Below are positions 12,093 to 21,659 of a stretch of DNA of 64,000 nucleotides, in pieces. Made by a program: the position numbers and the translations under genes. Position 1 is the stretch's first letter; every line of letters begins with the position of its first letter. A model generated the notes under the pieces. It made no database searches. It was not told the origin of the DNA and saw nothing but the letters and a program-made list of their open reading frames with translations. Location: assembly GCA_022497145.1 (NCBI GenBank), contig MU385892.1:124001-188000 (forward strand), written 5' to 3'. The stretch is from Rostrohypoxylon terebratum (lineage: Eukaryota > Ascomycota > Sordariomycetes > Xylariales > Hypoxylaceae).

Positions 12093-13269
12093 TTTTATCT
12101 TCTTATCTCTCGATTTATCTGGGCCTAATTTTTCGAACCGGAAACCAACGAACCACGAACCAATATAAAGTCTTTCAGGGCCCTCTTACAGGCTTTGAGG
12201 GGAAGATGGGAAGAGAATCATGACTCTGGTTGCACGGCAGAGTAACAGCGGGAAGGTTGAATAGTGGGAATGTTGTGTGGAATGGGAAATAAACCCCCGT
12301 GTGACCTGGCACCCTTGGGGGGGCGACCTTAGGTCCTTAGCACACTCCGACTTCCCCCTAACACCCTGACACCCAAGCCTCAGAGAGATAAAGCCCACTG
12401 TAATCTTCTAGTCTAGTAGGTACTTCGTAGCGTTTGTATGTAATGCAATCTCTAGCTATTCATAATTCCTATTGTACAATACCTATACTTCGTACCTATA
12501 CGTACTAGCCCTAGGTAAGCCCACGGCACCTTATCTATGGTGGGTCCAGCACTTCTTGGGACTACTACTTGGGACGTCAAACCAAGTACCGCTGCATTGG
12601 ATCAACGCTCTTGGTATACATAATATACATTGGCTTACACCGTGCTGACCGTGTACCCCGCAACACAAGCTTCGAACCCCGGAGCTGTCTTTCCTTGGCC
12701 CTTGTGCATGAGATATGCAGCGAAGGAATCGGGCTGTCGGGGGTATAGGTAAATTGCCCAATAATATAACACAGTTCGTCCAATGGACGGAGTAATCTGG
12801 GGTAATACAAACCGGATATGTGCAGCATAGTAGCTACATACTAGTAGTCGGAAGGAGGGAGTACCTGATAATATGAATTCTACAGTTTCGATTATATGAA
12901 AATCGCAAGATCACAAGATAAATTAGTCCGAGTTCAGGTCAAGTATTACGTGGGTATGCTGTAATGCAACACGTCATGTCACACGAGAAAAAGCAATTCA
13001 CAGCTGAAATATGAAAATATGAAAATGTGAATAGCAACCGATCTGAATTGACTATTCCTCAGTACCCGCCGAATAGCGCAAGGCTACCCTACCCATAACT
13101 CCTGGCTGTCAAACATGCGTAGCGATAAACTCATAATAGAAGGATGCCGAATGTTACCACCCAACGCCCCCCTCACAAGTAACCACCGCCGCAACAGGCG
13201 TCTAATAGCCTATTGCAAAACGAGTACCAATCGTAAAATGTGCCATTCCGTCCAATGACTTCGTGATGG
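12093..13269. other. Intergenic spacer upstream of urease
   Basis: 1.2 kb between the urease start and the region downstream of ada3. Apart from the GATA cluster I see no gene; the short minus-strand frames at 12186-12828 lack domains and conserved features. Confidence 0.6.
12095..12120 (-). promoter_or_regulatory. Triple GATA (AreA/NIT2-type) cluster before urease
   Basis: TTATCT occurs at 12095, 12103 and 12115, i.e. AGATAA three times on the urease strand within 26 bases, ending three bases before the ATG. GATA factors AreA/NIT2 bind HGATAR and activate nitrogen-source genes, including urease. The sites may lie in the leader rather than upstream of the transcription start. Confidence 0.6.
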
Positions 13270-13566
13270 CTACTTAAATTCCATAAAAGAACGCCGTCGG
13301 TCAGGTCTCAATCGCGAACCCCAATTCTTGCTACCTCCCTCTTCCGGATCATCCACATCCATAGGTTCCGGCTCTTGAGAGTCCAAAACTCGATTCTTTG
13401 GCGTAGAAGGCTGTAAAATCGACGAGTTCTCAAACGAGACCCTGACATTAGACTTCCTAGACGCCCTAGGATGAGAGACCCTAGGCTTTGTGGCGCGAGA
13501 CTTGGAAACCCGAGGCTTGGGGGCGGCGGGTTTCGGCAATTGAGGTTCCGGGTTAGCAGGAGTGTT
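13270..13566 (-). other. In-frame open extension after the ada3 stop codon
   Basis: Directly after the TAG, the ada3 frame continues for 98 sense codons to the next stop. The peptide is protein-like: Lys/Arg/Pro/Ser repeats (PKPRVSKS, TKPRVSHP), then RVSFENSS and an acidic MDVDDPEEGG motif. It contains a good branch-site word (GCTAAC, about 13548-13553). An intron from GTAGCT in the last ada3 codons to the AAG at about 13516 would be 69 nt, in frame, and would remove the stop. So this could be an alternative C-terminus by splicing, readthrough, or a decayed former end. Confidence 0.45.
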
Positions 13567-15777
13567 CTAGTCTTCCTCAGCTACCTCCTCCCAAACTTGG
13601 CGCTCTTCCTTAATCAGAGGTGCCATGATTTCCGGCTTGAAGATGGTGCTGCCGGGGTTCGACGCGCGAGGGACCTTGCCGAGGTTGGGGTCGGCGAAAA
13701 CGGGAGAGATGTTCTCGATCCAACGCTTGCGTCGCTCCATCAACGTCTTGGTCACATCACCGATGCCGGGACGGGCCATACCCGATCCGGCTGCTGGATG
13801 ACTACCACCGCCTGCACCTCCAGGTCGCTTAGACTTCTTACTCTTGCCCATTGTGCGCGTGCGCTTAAGGTAGGCACCTTGAACTTGAGTATCCAGATCC
13901 TCAAGGATGGTAGTGTATTCTTGGTGTGCCATTCGTTCCCTGACCAAATCCATCAGTCGGGCCTTGCGCGCGCCGTTGATGAGCATCTGCTCGCGGAGCT
14001 TGTCTTGCAAGAGGCGCAGACGGGCGGCAACCTCGTCGTCAAAATGTCCGTCGTAGTCACCCTCAAAACCCTCTGTCGGGAGGAACCCAATGTTACGTAG
14101 TTCAAGCTTGATGCGTTCGTCCACTTGAGAGTAATCAAGCTTAGGGTGAGTAGCCTTCTTCCAGGCCTCTGTCGATGATTCCGTCATGAATGTGGCAGGC
14201 GGAACACTCTTCTCTTCGCCAGCCGTGCCTGTGTTAGAATCGCCGTTGGGCTCTTCCTTAATCTCGGCGTCTCCATTGATTCCGTTAGTCATCGGCTTAT
14301 CCTCGCTGGGTTGAGCACGAGCCTCGGGGCGCATGGCCTGGAGAAGTCGCGAAAGTACAGGTCCAACTGATAGCTTGTCTGTCTCTGCGACATCATCATC
14401 CATGTTGTCAATAGTACCACGAGCCTGGTTGGGAGCAAGCTTGTCTCTTCCCGGAGGCGTAGAGTCAACCGCCATCGCACCATCCTCTTCCGCCCATATC
14501 TCGGAATAGTGCCTCTTGCCGCGCTTAGGCATAACGAAAGGGGAGATTCGATCGCCACGTTCTCGTAGGAAGGCAAGGTCCTCTTCGGAAAAAGGTCGGA
14601 AGTAAGGCTCGACGTACGTCGAGAAAGTGCTGAAACTGATTTGGTTGGATGGTTTGGCATTGCTGAAATCCTTGTCGGGCGGATCACCAGCAATCATGTC
14701 GGCTAGATCAGATTTGGGGAATACTGCGACACTGTACAATTCCTTGAGTTCGTCGACGGTCATGCCGGGCTTCGCCGGGCGTATCTCGTACACGGTCGGA
14801 TCGGGGAACGTGGACGGATCCTCGCCGAAGGTCTGGGCTTGAGGAGCTTCGCGACGGGGAGGAGCGCCCTCGTCTTCAGAGGACTCCTCCTCGCCCTTGT
14901 TGTCGACCTTGGACTTTTCGTCTACCTCCATCGCGCTGGGAGTAGCAGGCGCGACAGGCGATAGCGAAGAGCTCGCCGAATCGTTGTCCCTAGATGCTTT
15001 TCGGGTTTTGCTATGATCGCGCAAGGGAGATGATCGTTCTGGTGGAAAGGTGTCAGAGTTGGGCGACCATCATCCACAGAGGGATATTGAAGATGGAGGT
15101 TGAAGAAGTAGAGTGAGAAAAGAAATTCCACAAAAAATAAAACGCCACCTATGACTAGGCAGTTACAAAATAGTATTATCAACCGTAGTCACTTCGTAGC
15201 TTCGTAGCTTCGTAGCGGGGTTTGACGGTAACAGGGCTGTATATGTAATGGTATAGCGCAAAGGGAAAGTTGATGAGGACTATGAGGACTACGAGGACTG
15301 CTTACCAGTATGGGCATCACCAGGCGCAAGACTATCGTTAGCCTTTCTCTTTTTCTTATTTGCCCTTCTTTCCGTCTCTTCTTCACCGTCCTTGCGCGTG
15401 TCATCTCTTCTACCAAGAGAAGCCATTTCATCAAAATGTGCCTTTCTATGTCCGGCGACAAGGCGCATTCCTTTATCGCACCAGGTCCCACGTCGTTCGA
15501 TGATCTCGTTCAATTTACCGAGTCGCGTTATTAGTCCGTCAAGGCTCTTGGAGTCGGGAATAACGACGTTGGATGCGCTAGAGTCTACGAGGTCATCGTA
15601 ATTTATATTTCGCATTAATTCTAACCTGAGGCCTAGGAATTCGGTCTCGATGATTTCGACTGGTGGGATATTCGCACTGGATGGTCCGACCGACATAGGC
15701 GTGGTATTTCTACTACGCTTGCCTATAGCATTGGCATTTTTTTTGCCAGTACCTTTCTGGCTAGGAGCAGGAGGCAT
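13567..15777 (-). CDS. ada3: SAGA transcriptional adaptor Ada3/Ngg1
   Basis: Subunit of the HAT module of SAGA, linking Ada2-Gcn5 to activators. Two exons, 15306-15777 and 13567-15038, with a 267-nt intron, giving 647 residues. The N-terminus is basic and Ser-rich; residues 30-80 contain the conserved ETEFLGLRLELMRNI-type segment. The C-terminal Ada3 domain (about residues 480-620) shows VDERIKLELRNIGFL, ARLRLLQDKLREQ and LERRKRW-like helices (here LMERRKRWIENI). The junction reads HTERSSPLRDHSK, as expected. The stop is TAG at 13567, and the same frame stays open for another 99 codons downstream (see separate entry). Nuclear. TAF9, which SAGA shares with TFIID, is encoded 16 kb away. Confidence 0.92.
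15191..15217 (-). repeat. 9-bp tandem repeat in the ada3 intron
   Basis: Three units of CTTCGTAGC inside the 267-nt ada3 intron; a second short repeat (GAGGACTAY) follows near 15275. Confidence 0.8.
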
Positions 15778-16675
15778 CGTTATGTTGTCTCGTTCTAGGT
15801 AAGAACTAATGAAGTCAGAATGTGTAGAAGGTTGAAAATGATGGATGTGGCAAATGTGACGAAGGTGAGAATTGTTGCGATTTGGAAGATGATTTTGGAC
15901 GATTTGATGAGAATGTCGTCAGTCAACACTGCCGGCACTTGACCCGCCTTAGCTCCAACTTAGCGGACTTAGTGTTGTGATTGGCTGTTCACCTAGGTGC
16001 TTAGGCGCTGTGCTCTTTTTGGACAGTGGCCCACTCAAGCGGCTGAACTTGGAGCTCCTTGTACCTGATTGAGTGACGTAATCTGGTAGGTACAACACTA
16101 CAACACAGTAATTATGCATATCATCAGAACCTACTACCTGGTACATACATAAAAATGTAACTCTCTACTAGGTAGTTAGGTAGATGAAGTGCTGCCTTGA
16201 ATGTCAAATGGGTGTGACAAGGGCTGACGTGTAACAGACACAAACTTCCCGCAAGAAGTATCCACCAGATGGGCATGTTTGCTAGTATACAGGTACATGC
16301 CTACGTCTTATGCTACTTCAACTTTATGCTGTCTTTGAACTAACAACCGATAACCATATACTACGTACTTGAGCGACGAAATTTCGTACTTCCCAGTTAA
16401 ACTATAAAAGACCATCAGTTACTTCACAGTCAGTACTTCCTATCGTTCCAGGGGCACCTAAGAACTCATGGACCTTCCCGCAAATTGTACTGGTCCAACT
16501 TTACATAAGACCCTATCGTTTCAATATGTTGGCTATTTTTTTTAATTTATATTTTGACTTCCAAAGCGCCTAATCTTGAGTGCATTTACTCTATAGGAGT
16601 AAACAATGACTAAAGTCTTCAAGGCTCATCATTCCAAAAGTTTTCGCTTCCCCAACTTATACAGGGCAACTTGAC
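15778..16675. other. Intergenic spacer upstream of ada3
   Basis: 0.9 kb; ada3 promoter side and the 3' flank of the small Cys-rich gene. CTAGGTAG words near 16168; no gene seen. Confidence 0.6.
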
Positions 16676-17229
16676 TCATTGACCGTCCTTAGCATACTTA
16701 TCCTTATCTTCTGGCACACAAGTATGTTCTCGGTCGTCGGTCCAGCAGTGGCACTTCTCGCACTGACCGATGTTCCCGTGAGATTCACCATCTTCTACTG
16801 GCGACCCATACCTAGAGTTGTCACCCTCCTCCTTTTGACCCTCATTCTCCCCCCCTTTGTCCTCGTCTTTGGAGGGGTTGCTAGTATTAGAAGGCATGCT
16901 GTCGACCTTCCTCCGAGTTCAGTATTTGGCACTTACTCTCGCCCTTCCGCCTACGTTGGATATCAGCCACTCTTCGTTATAAAAGAAGATAGGCTCTTTC
17001 TCAAGAAACTTACACAACACATGGCACAGGGGGACCTGTTTACCCAGACCCAGTTGGGGCAGTTGTGGGTCAGGAAATACTTGCAGCGGAACCTGTAGTA
17101 ACGGCCGCTGCTATCGGATTTTTTTTTGTCCTCAGAACCCTTGGATTTATCCCCTGAAGACGCCGGGTTGTTGGTTTGAGTACCAGCTTTGGTGGATTGA
17201 GTAGTCTGAGTGTTCTGAGTGCTCGCCAT
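16676..17229 (-). CDS. Small hydrophilic Cys-rich hypothetical protein with a candidate micro-exon
   Basis: Two Cys-containing open segments on the minus strand join best as three exons: 17014-17229, 16937-16950 (14 nt) and 16676-16898, giving 150 residues. Intron 1 (63 nt) has GTAAGT, a GCTGAT branch word and TAG. Intron 2 is only 38 nt (GTAAGT to CAG), which is short for a fungal intron, so this part of the model is uncertain. The product has a Thr/Ser/Gln-rich start (MASTQNTQTT), then RYYRFRCKYFLTHNCPNW with SPCAMCC, then a Lys/Glu/Asp-rich tail with GQCEKCHCW. The paired Cys and His suggest a small metal-binding fold. No signal peptide. I do not recognise the family and assign no function. 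Without splicing, the first segment ends after 88 residues. Confidence 0.5.
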
Positions 17230-18612
17230 TGGGTAATCTTTAGAAGCTGTGTGAAGTTTTAAATAGATGATTGCTTTGATGTTATCGTATACTAGCCTGT
17301 ATGCGAAGAAATCGAATAGCTGAGCAGCGTCTCAGAGCTGCTTTAATACCCTTTCCTTGTTACGAGCGGTCATTTTGATTGCGTGCCGTGTACGATAGAT
17401 GCTACTGGTATATGATCATAGAGGAGTCGATTTCTCTATTCATGGTGACTCGTGGGTAAGTCACTCTCGCCGTGTCCTCTATTCACTACCTATGACACGA
17501 AAAATGGTGGTGTTACTTGTGCTACGGCATATCGTGATATCAGCGTTCCTCAAACACCTTGGAGATGATTAAGAGATGTGACAGTGGTGGCACGAAGAAT
17601 GGTTGGTTTACTCAAACATCTCTTAGACCTAGGAAACACAGGATGGGAGTAAGTTATAATCTCATCGTGGCCCATAGACTTTTGAGTCCATCACCTATAT
17701 TGATCTTATGTTTCTGTCACTGAGGAGGAAGATGGAGCGGAACGGGTAGTTACCTCTAGTTGCTATTGAACTTGCTATTGAGCAGCGGGGACTTTTCATG
17801 CTAGGCAAGGAGATAACTCTACCTCTGTTCAAGGGAGTATTTCTAAGGTCCTATACACTCAATCATACGGTTATCGTATTTATTCTATGGGGTAGGCGGC
17901 TAGAGAGTTTTGATGCGCAGCACTAGCATGATGTTCCACGTTCAACAACTCAATGATATCTCCCATGAACATATCACAATCTTCAACCCTTCGAGAAATG
18001 ATATCACCCATTTTCCGCAAGTTTCGAATTGATATAGAGGTATGGATGGTATGATTCGGTAAAGGTGCGAATAGTAATTGCGACTGGACGTGATCTTTAC
18101 ATTGCGACTCAGTTGCGATTCAATTGCAACAAGCTGAAGCTAAGAACATTCGGTAACTTCTAGATATCAAGACGGATTTAAAATCGAAAAGGTAACACTA
18201 GACAACATTGCATAATTTACTGCGAGAAACAGGGGTAGTTTCGGTTGTATAATTGTAGGATATAATATAGCGTCCCAGGTCAAGATCTCTCAATGTCGTT
18301 GATTGTTGTTGAAGATATTGTTAAGAGACCCCGCCGTCACCCCTGAACTGAGAGACGTAGTACTACTTCGTAGACCCCTACCCAGATCCTCGGGATCTAG
18401 CGTCGTTCGGGGTTAGCGTACTTCGGTAGGCGACATCGGCGCTGAAAATTTAGTTGTGAATCATACCTGTAAGCTTCTATCATTTATCAGATTTTAGAGG
18501 GGAAAAAATGGAAAAAAGGGTCTGCCGCTGCATGCCCCTCCATAGAACCATAGAACCATAGAACAACATAAAATACAGCGGACCTTGGAACTCCAAGACA
18601 CCTTCATAGCTT
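17230..18612. other. Intergenic spacer upstream of the saccharopine dehydrogenase gene
   Basis: 1.4 kb between divergent genes. A short tandem repeat (CATAGAAC, three units) lies at about 18541-18564. No gene recognised. Confidence 0.6.
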
Positions 18613-18708
18613 ATGAACAGAATCCAATCGAGTGTCAAAGGGTTTAATCCGATTCAATTAGGTGTTAGACTTTCCAGATTTTTCTCTTCGTCGATCCGAA
18701 ATACCACA

Positions 18709-19985
18709 ATGGCTCCTACGATCTTACATCTACGCTCCGAGGACAAGCCCCTCGAGCACCGCTCGGCGCTCACCCCCACCACAACCAAGGCATTGATCGA
18801 CGCCGGCTACGTTGTCAACGTCGAGAAGAGCCCCGTCCGTATCTTCGACGATGAGGAGTTCAGCGCAGTAGGCGCCACGTTGGTACCCACCGGTAGCTGG
18901 CGTGATGTCCCCAAGGAACACATAATTGTCGGGCTCAAGGAGTTGCCAGAGGAGACATGTGAGTCACTTTACAAACCCGTTTTCATGTTTATGCCTCTTC
19001 AGCTTGGAAAAATACAAAAGTTCAAAGCTAAACGTTGGATAATCAAACAGTCCCCCTCAAGCACGTCCACGTCCAGTTCGCCCACTGCTACAAGGGCCAA
19101 GGCGGCTGGGAAACCGTCCTAGCCCGTTTCCCCCGCGGCGGCGGCACCCTCCTCGACCTCGAGTTCCTGCAAGAGCCCGAAACGGGGCGCCGAGTCGCGG
19201 CCTTCGGATACCAGGCCGGCTTCAGCGGTAGTGCGCTGGCGCTCAAGAACTGGGCCTGGCAGCTAACCCACCCGGGCGAGCCCCTCCCAGGCGTCGAGAG
19301 CTACCCTAACGAGGACGCTCTGATCGAGGACGTCAAGAAGGATCTCGAGGCCGGGCAGGCTAAGGCCGGACGACAGCCCCGCGTCATCGTCATCGGTGCG
19401 CTAGGTCGATGCGGTCGCGGCGCTGTTGACCTGTGCCTCAAGGCGGGTCTGCCCACCGAGCAGATCCTCAAGTGGGATATGGCGGAGACGGCCAAGGGTG
19501 GTCCCTTCAAGGAGATTACCGAGAGCGATATCTTCGTTAACTGCATTTACCTGTCATCTAAGATTCCCCATTTCGTCAACTTAGAATCTCTGAAGGAGCC
19601 CGGACGCAAGTTGAGCGTTGTTTGCGATGTTTCTGCTGACACTACTAACCCTTTCAACCCTGGTAAGTTCTTTTCCTTGCCAAAAGTGCCATTTTTTCAA
19701 GAGCAGTAAACTCTAACATCTTTACTAGTCCCCATTTACACCGTTGCGACAACGTTTAGCAAGCCCACCGTCCCCGTAGAAGGTCTAGAGAACCCCCCTC
19801 TAAGCGTCATCAGCATCGATCACCTGCCCAGTCTTCTCCCCCGGGAGTCTTCGGAGTCTTTCAGTAACGACCTACTACCGTACCTGCTCAAGCTCAACGA
19901 CTGGCAGAACAACCCGGTGTGGGCCGGCGCTTACAAGCTGTTCCAGGAGAAGGTGGCTACTCTGCCCAAGGAGGCGTTGAATTAG
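18709..19985 (+). CDS. lys1: Saccharopine dehydrogenase (NAD+, L-lysine-forming)
   Basis: Last step of the fungal alpha-aminoadipate pathway: saccharopine + NAD+ gives L-lysine + 2-oxoglutarate + NADH. Three exons: 18709-18958, 19051-19662 and 19729-19985, giving 372 residues, the normal length. The N-terminal AlaDh/PNT-like part shows LRSEDKPLEHRSALTP and QFAHCYKGQGGW; the Rossmann segment contains VIVIGALGRCGRGAVD; the C-terminal part has CDVSADTTNPFNP, with the exon 2/3 junction giving NPVPIYTV. I chose the ATG at 18709 because its context (CCACAATGGC) is good and family members start there. The frame is also open upstream to an ATG at 18613, which would add 32 residues (see findings). Confidence 0.95.
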
Positions 19986-20470
19986 GGTTATTCACAGTCG
20001 TTAGTTGAGACAGAGACGTGACTGTTGGGGAAAAAAGGTCGGCGTTTAACGGATACCATGTGTAGACAAAAACACATTAGAAAAGACTAAACAATGATTT
20101 CGCAAGAACAACTAATTACATAACTACATTGGGTGAATTGAACACAGTGGTTCAGTACGTATGTTGCTTCAATGCATGGCGTCGCAATTGGATCCGGATC
20201 TCTCGTATCAGAATGTGCGTGGTCTCGTAGTCTCGTGCCAAGTAGCTTGTGGAATGCTTGTCATGATTTATGTCTCGGACCAACGTCCCCTATGACTCCC
20301 CTTTTGTGATTGATATATACACGACGTGGAGAGGTGTATCCGAACCTGAATCCCAAACTTTGTACAATGAATCGCCGCCGGTGAACGCCCAGAATGCATC
20401 CATGCCACACACAATACACCTCATCTCCCCACGCCACCTCTCCTCCCACCACCACCACCGTCCTCCCTCA
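19986..20470. other. Convergent 3' flanks of lys1 and the CMC1-like gene
   Basis: Shared 3' region of two convergent genes. The right end is C/T-rich. No gene recognised; the plus-strand frames over 20270-20890 are shadows of the gene below. Confidence 0.6.
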
Positions 20471-21163
20471 TCACCGCCTCCCCTCCCCTTCCTCCCCCCC
20501 CTCCCTCCGCCTAGTCAACCCCCCAATCCTCTCCTCCCTCCTCAACTTCTCCATCTCCCTCTTAACCTCTTCGGGGTCCTTAGCCGGCAAGCCCCACCAC
20601 TCGCGATGAAAAGCCTCCTGCTCCATCTTCCTCCGTTCCTTGACCTCCCTCTCCCTCGCCCTCTGCTGCCGCTGCGCGAACCACTGCTCCCTCGCGCGGT
20701 CGTGCTCCTCCGGCGTCGCGTGCGCCAGCATGCACCCGTTCATCCGCCGCGACGCCTCCCGGCACGCGAACGGGATCGTGAACGTGCGGTTGCGCGCGCA
20801 GTCCGCGAAGGCTGTTCCCGCGCGGGAATATACGTTAGCGGGGTCATTGCTATTGCCGAATTCGGCGGCGCTCAAGAAAGGAGTAACTGAGGATCATGTG
20901 AAGTAGGTAGGTAGGCAAGGAAAATAGGAGCCCGGGGAATCAGACGGCTCGACTTGTAGCGGGGGGGAAGAAAACGCACCTTTGATCTCCTCCGAGCACA
21001 GCTTCCTCACCCGCGCGTTGAAAACCTCCCGCACCTGCGCCTCCTGACTCGCCGACAGCGGCAGCGGGTTCCGCGAGGGCATTGGCAGACCTCGATCGCC
21101 ATCTCTCGTACTGCTGCCGCCGTCGGGGGCTATCGGAGGTTGTTGAGCTGCCATAGCGGCCAT
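20471..21163 (-). CDS. cmc1: CMC1-type twin CX9C mitochondrial protein (COX assembly)
   Basis: Member of the CMC/COX17-like family of intermembrane-space proteins that help assemble cytochrome c oxidase; these are imported by Mia40 oxidative folding. Two exons, 20980-21163 and 20471-20811, with a 168-nt intron, giving 174 residues. The joined sequence gives a clean twin CX9C: C56 and C66 (CSEEIKAFADC), then C78 and C88 (CREASRRMNGC), with the conserved RTFTIPF between them. The first CX9C is only complete after splicing. The tail from about residue 100 is charged and probably a coiled coil (REQWFAQRQQRAREREV), ending in a Gly/Glu/Arg stretch that makes this protein longer than typical Cmc1. 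Assignment to Cmc1 rather than Cmc2 or a sister is by motif only. Confidence 0.85.
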
Positions 21164-21659
21164 CGATTATCGGTTCTCGGCCGTTCGTGGGATGGAGGGG
21201 AGTCGGCGGCGGAATGTGGTGAATTGGTGTTGGTAACTGTTTGGCGCTACGATAACTCCATGTGTTAAGAGTTGGAAAACCCCCTCGCTTTGACTTTGAG
21301 TTCGTTTTATGGGAGCGATAGTTGGTGGTCTGATCGAAGCTCTGCACCTCTGCACCTCTACAATTGTGTTAACCGTTTTTGCCGATCTTTACCGCTTGCC
21401 AAGTTAAAGTTAAAAAGCCCAAACCCAAACCCAATCCCAATTAATTGACTGAATCGGCTTATGTAACGACCGAAAATCTGATATGACTAAGCATCTCAAT
21501 TTTATACTACTAACATTTTAACATTCTGTGCACGTCACGATCAAGATCCGCACTGAATAAAGGTGACAAGTGACAAGTAAGCTTAATGGCAGAATAAGTC
21601 ATCGTATTGCTTTTGGTAAGAACGAGTGCGTTCTTGGTACTACTTCTACGTAGTTATCT
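21164..21659. other. Spacer between the CMC1-like and FN3 genes
   Basis: 0.5 kb: promoter of the CMC1-like gene and 3' flank of the FN3 gene. Contains a short run of CCCAAA/CCCAAT words near 21418. No gene. Confidence 0.55.

Noticed and set aside
12640..12690. GGTTCGAA word on the minus strand, considered as a tRNA B box
   Set aside because: The following bases do not match the B-box consensus and no cloverleaf or A box could be placed.
13471..14100. 209-codon plus-strand frame
   Set aside because: Antisense to ada3; no domain.
16679..17098. 139-codon plus-strand frame with hydrophobic segments
   Set aside because: Looks like a membrane protein only because it is antisense to Lys/Glu-rich codons; the minus strand has better splice and Cys-motif evidence. 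Not fully excluded.
17440..17452. TGACTC upstream of lys1, considered as a CPC1 site
   Set aside because: More than 1.2 kb from the start and not within a longer match; distance makes a role unlikely.
20270..20890. 206-codon plus-strand Pro/Leu-rich frame
   Set aside because: Antisense to the CMC1-like gene, whose twin CX9C motif is convincing.
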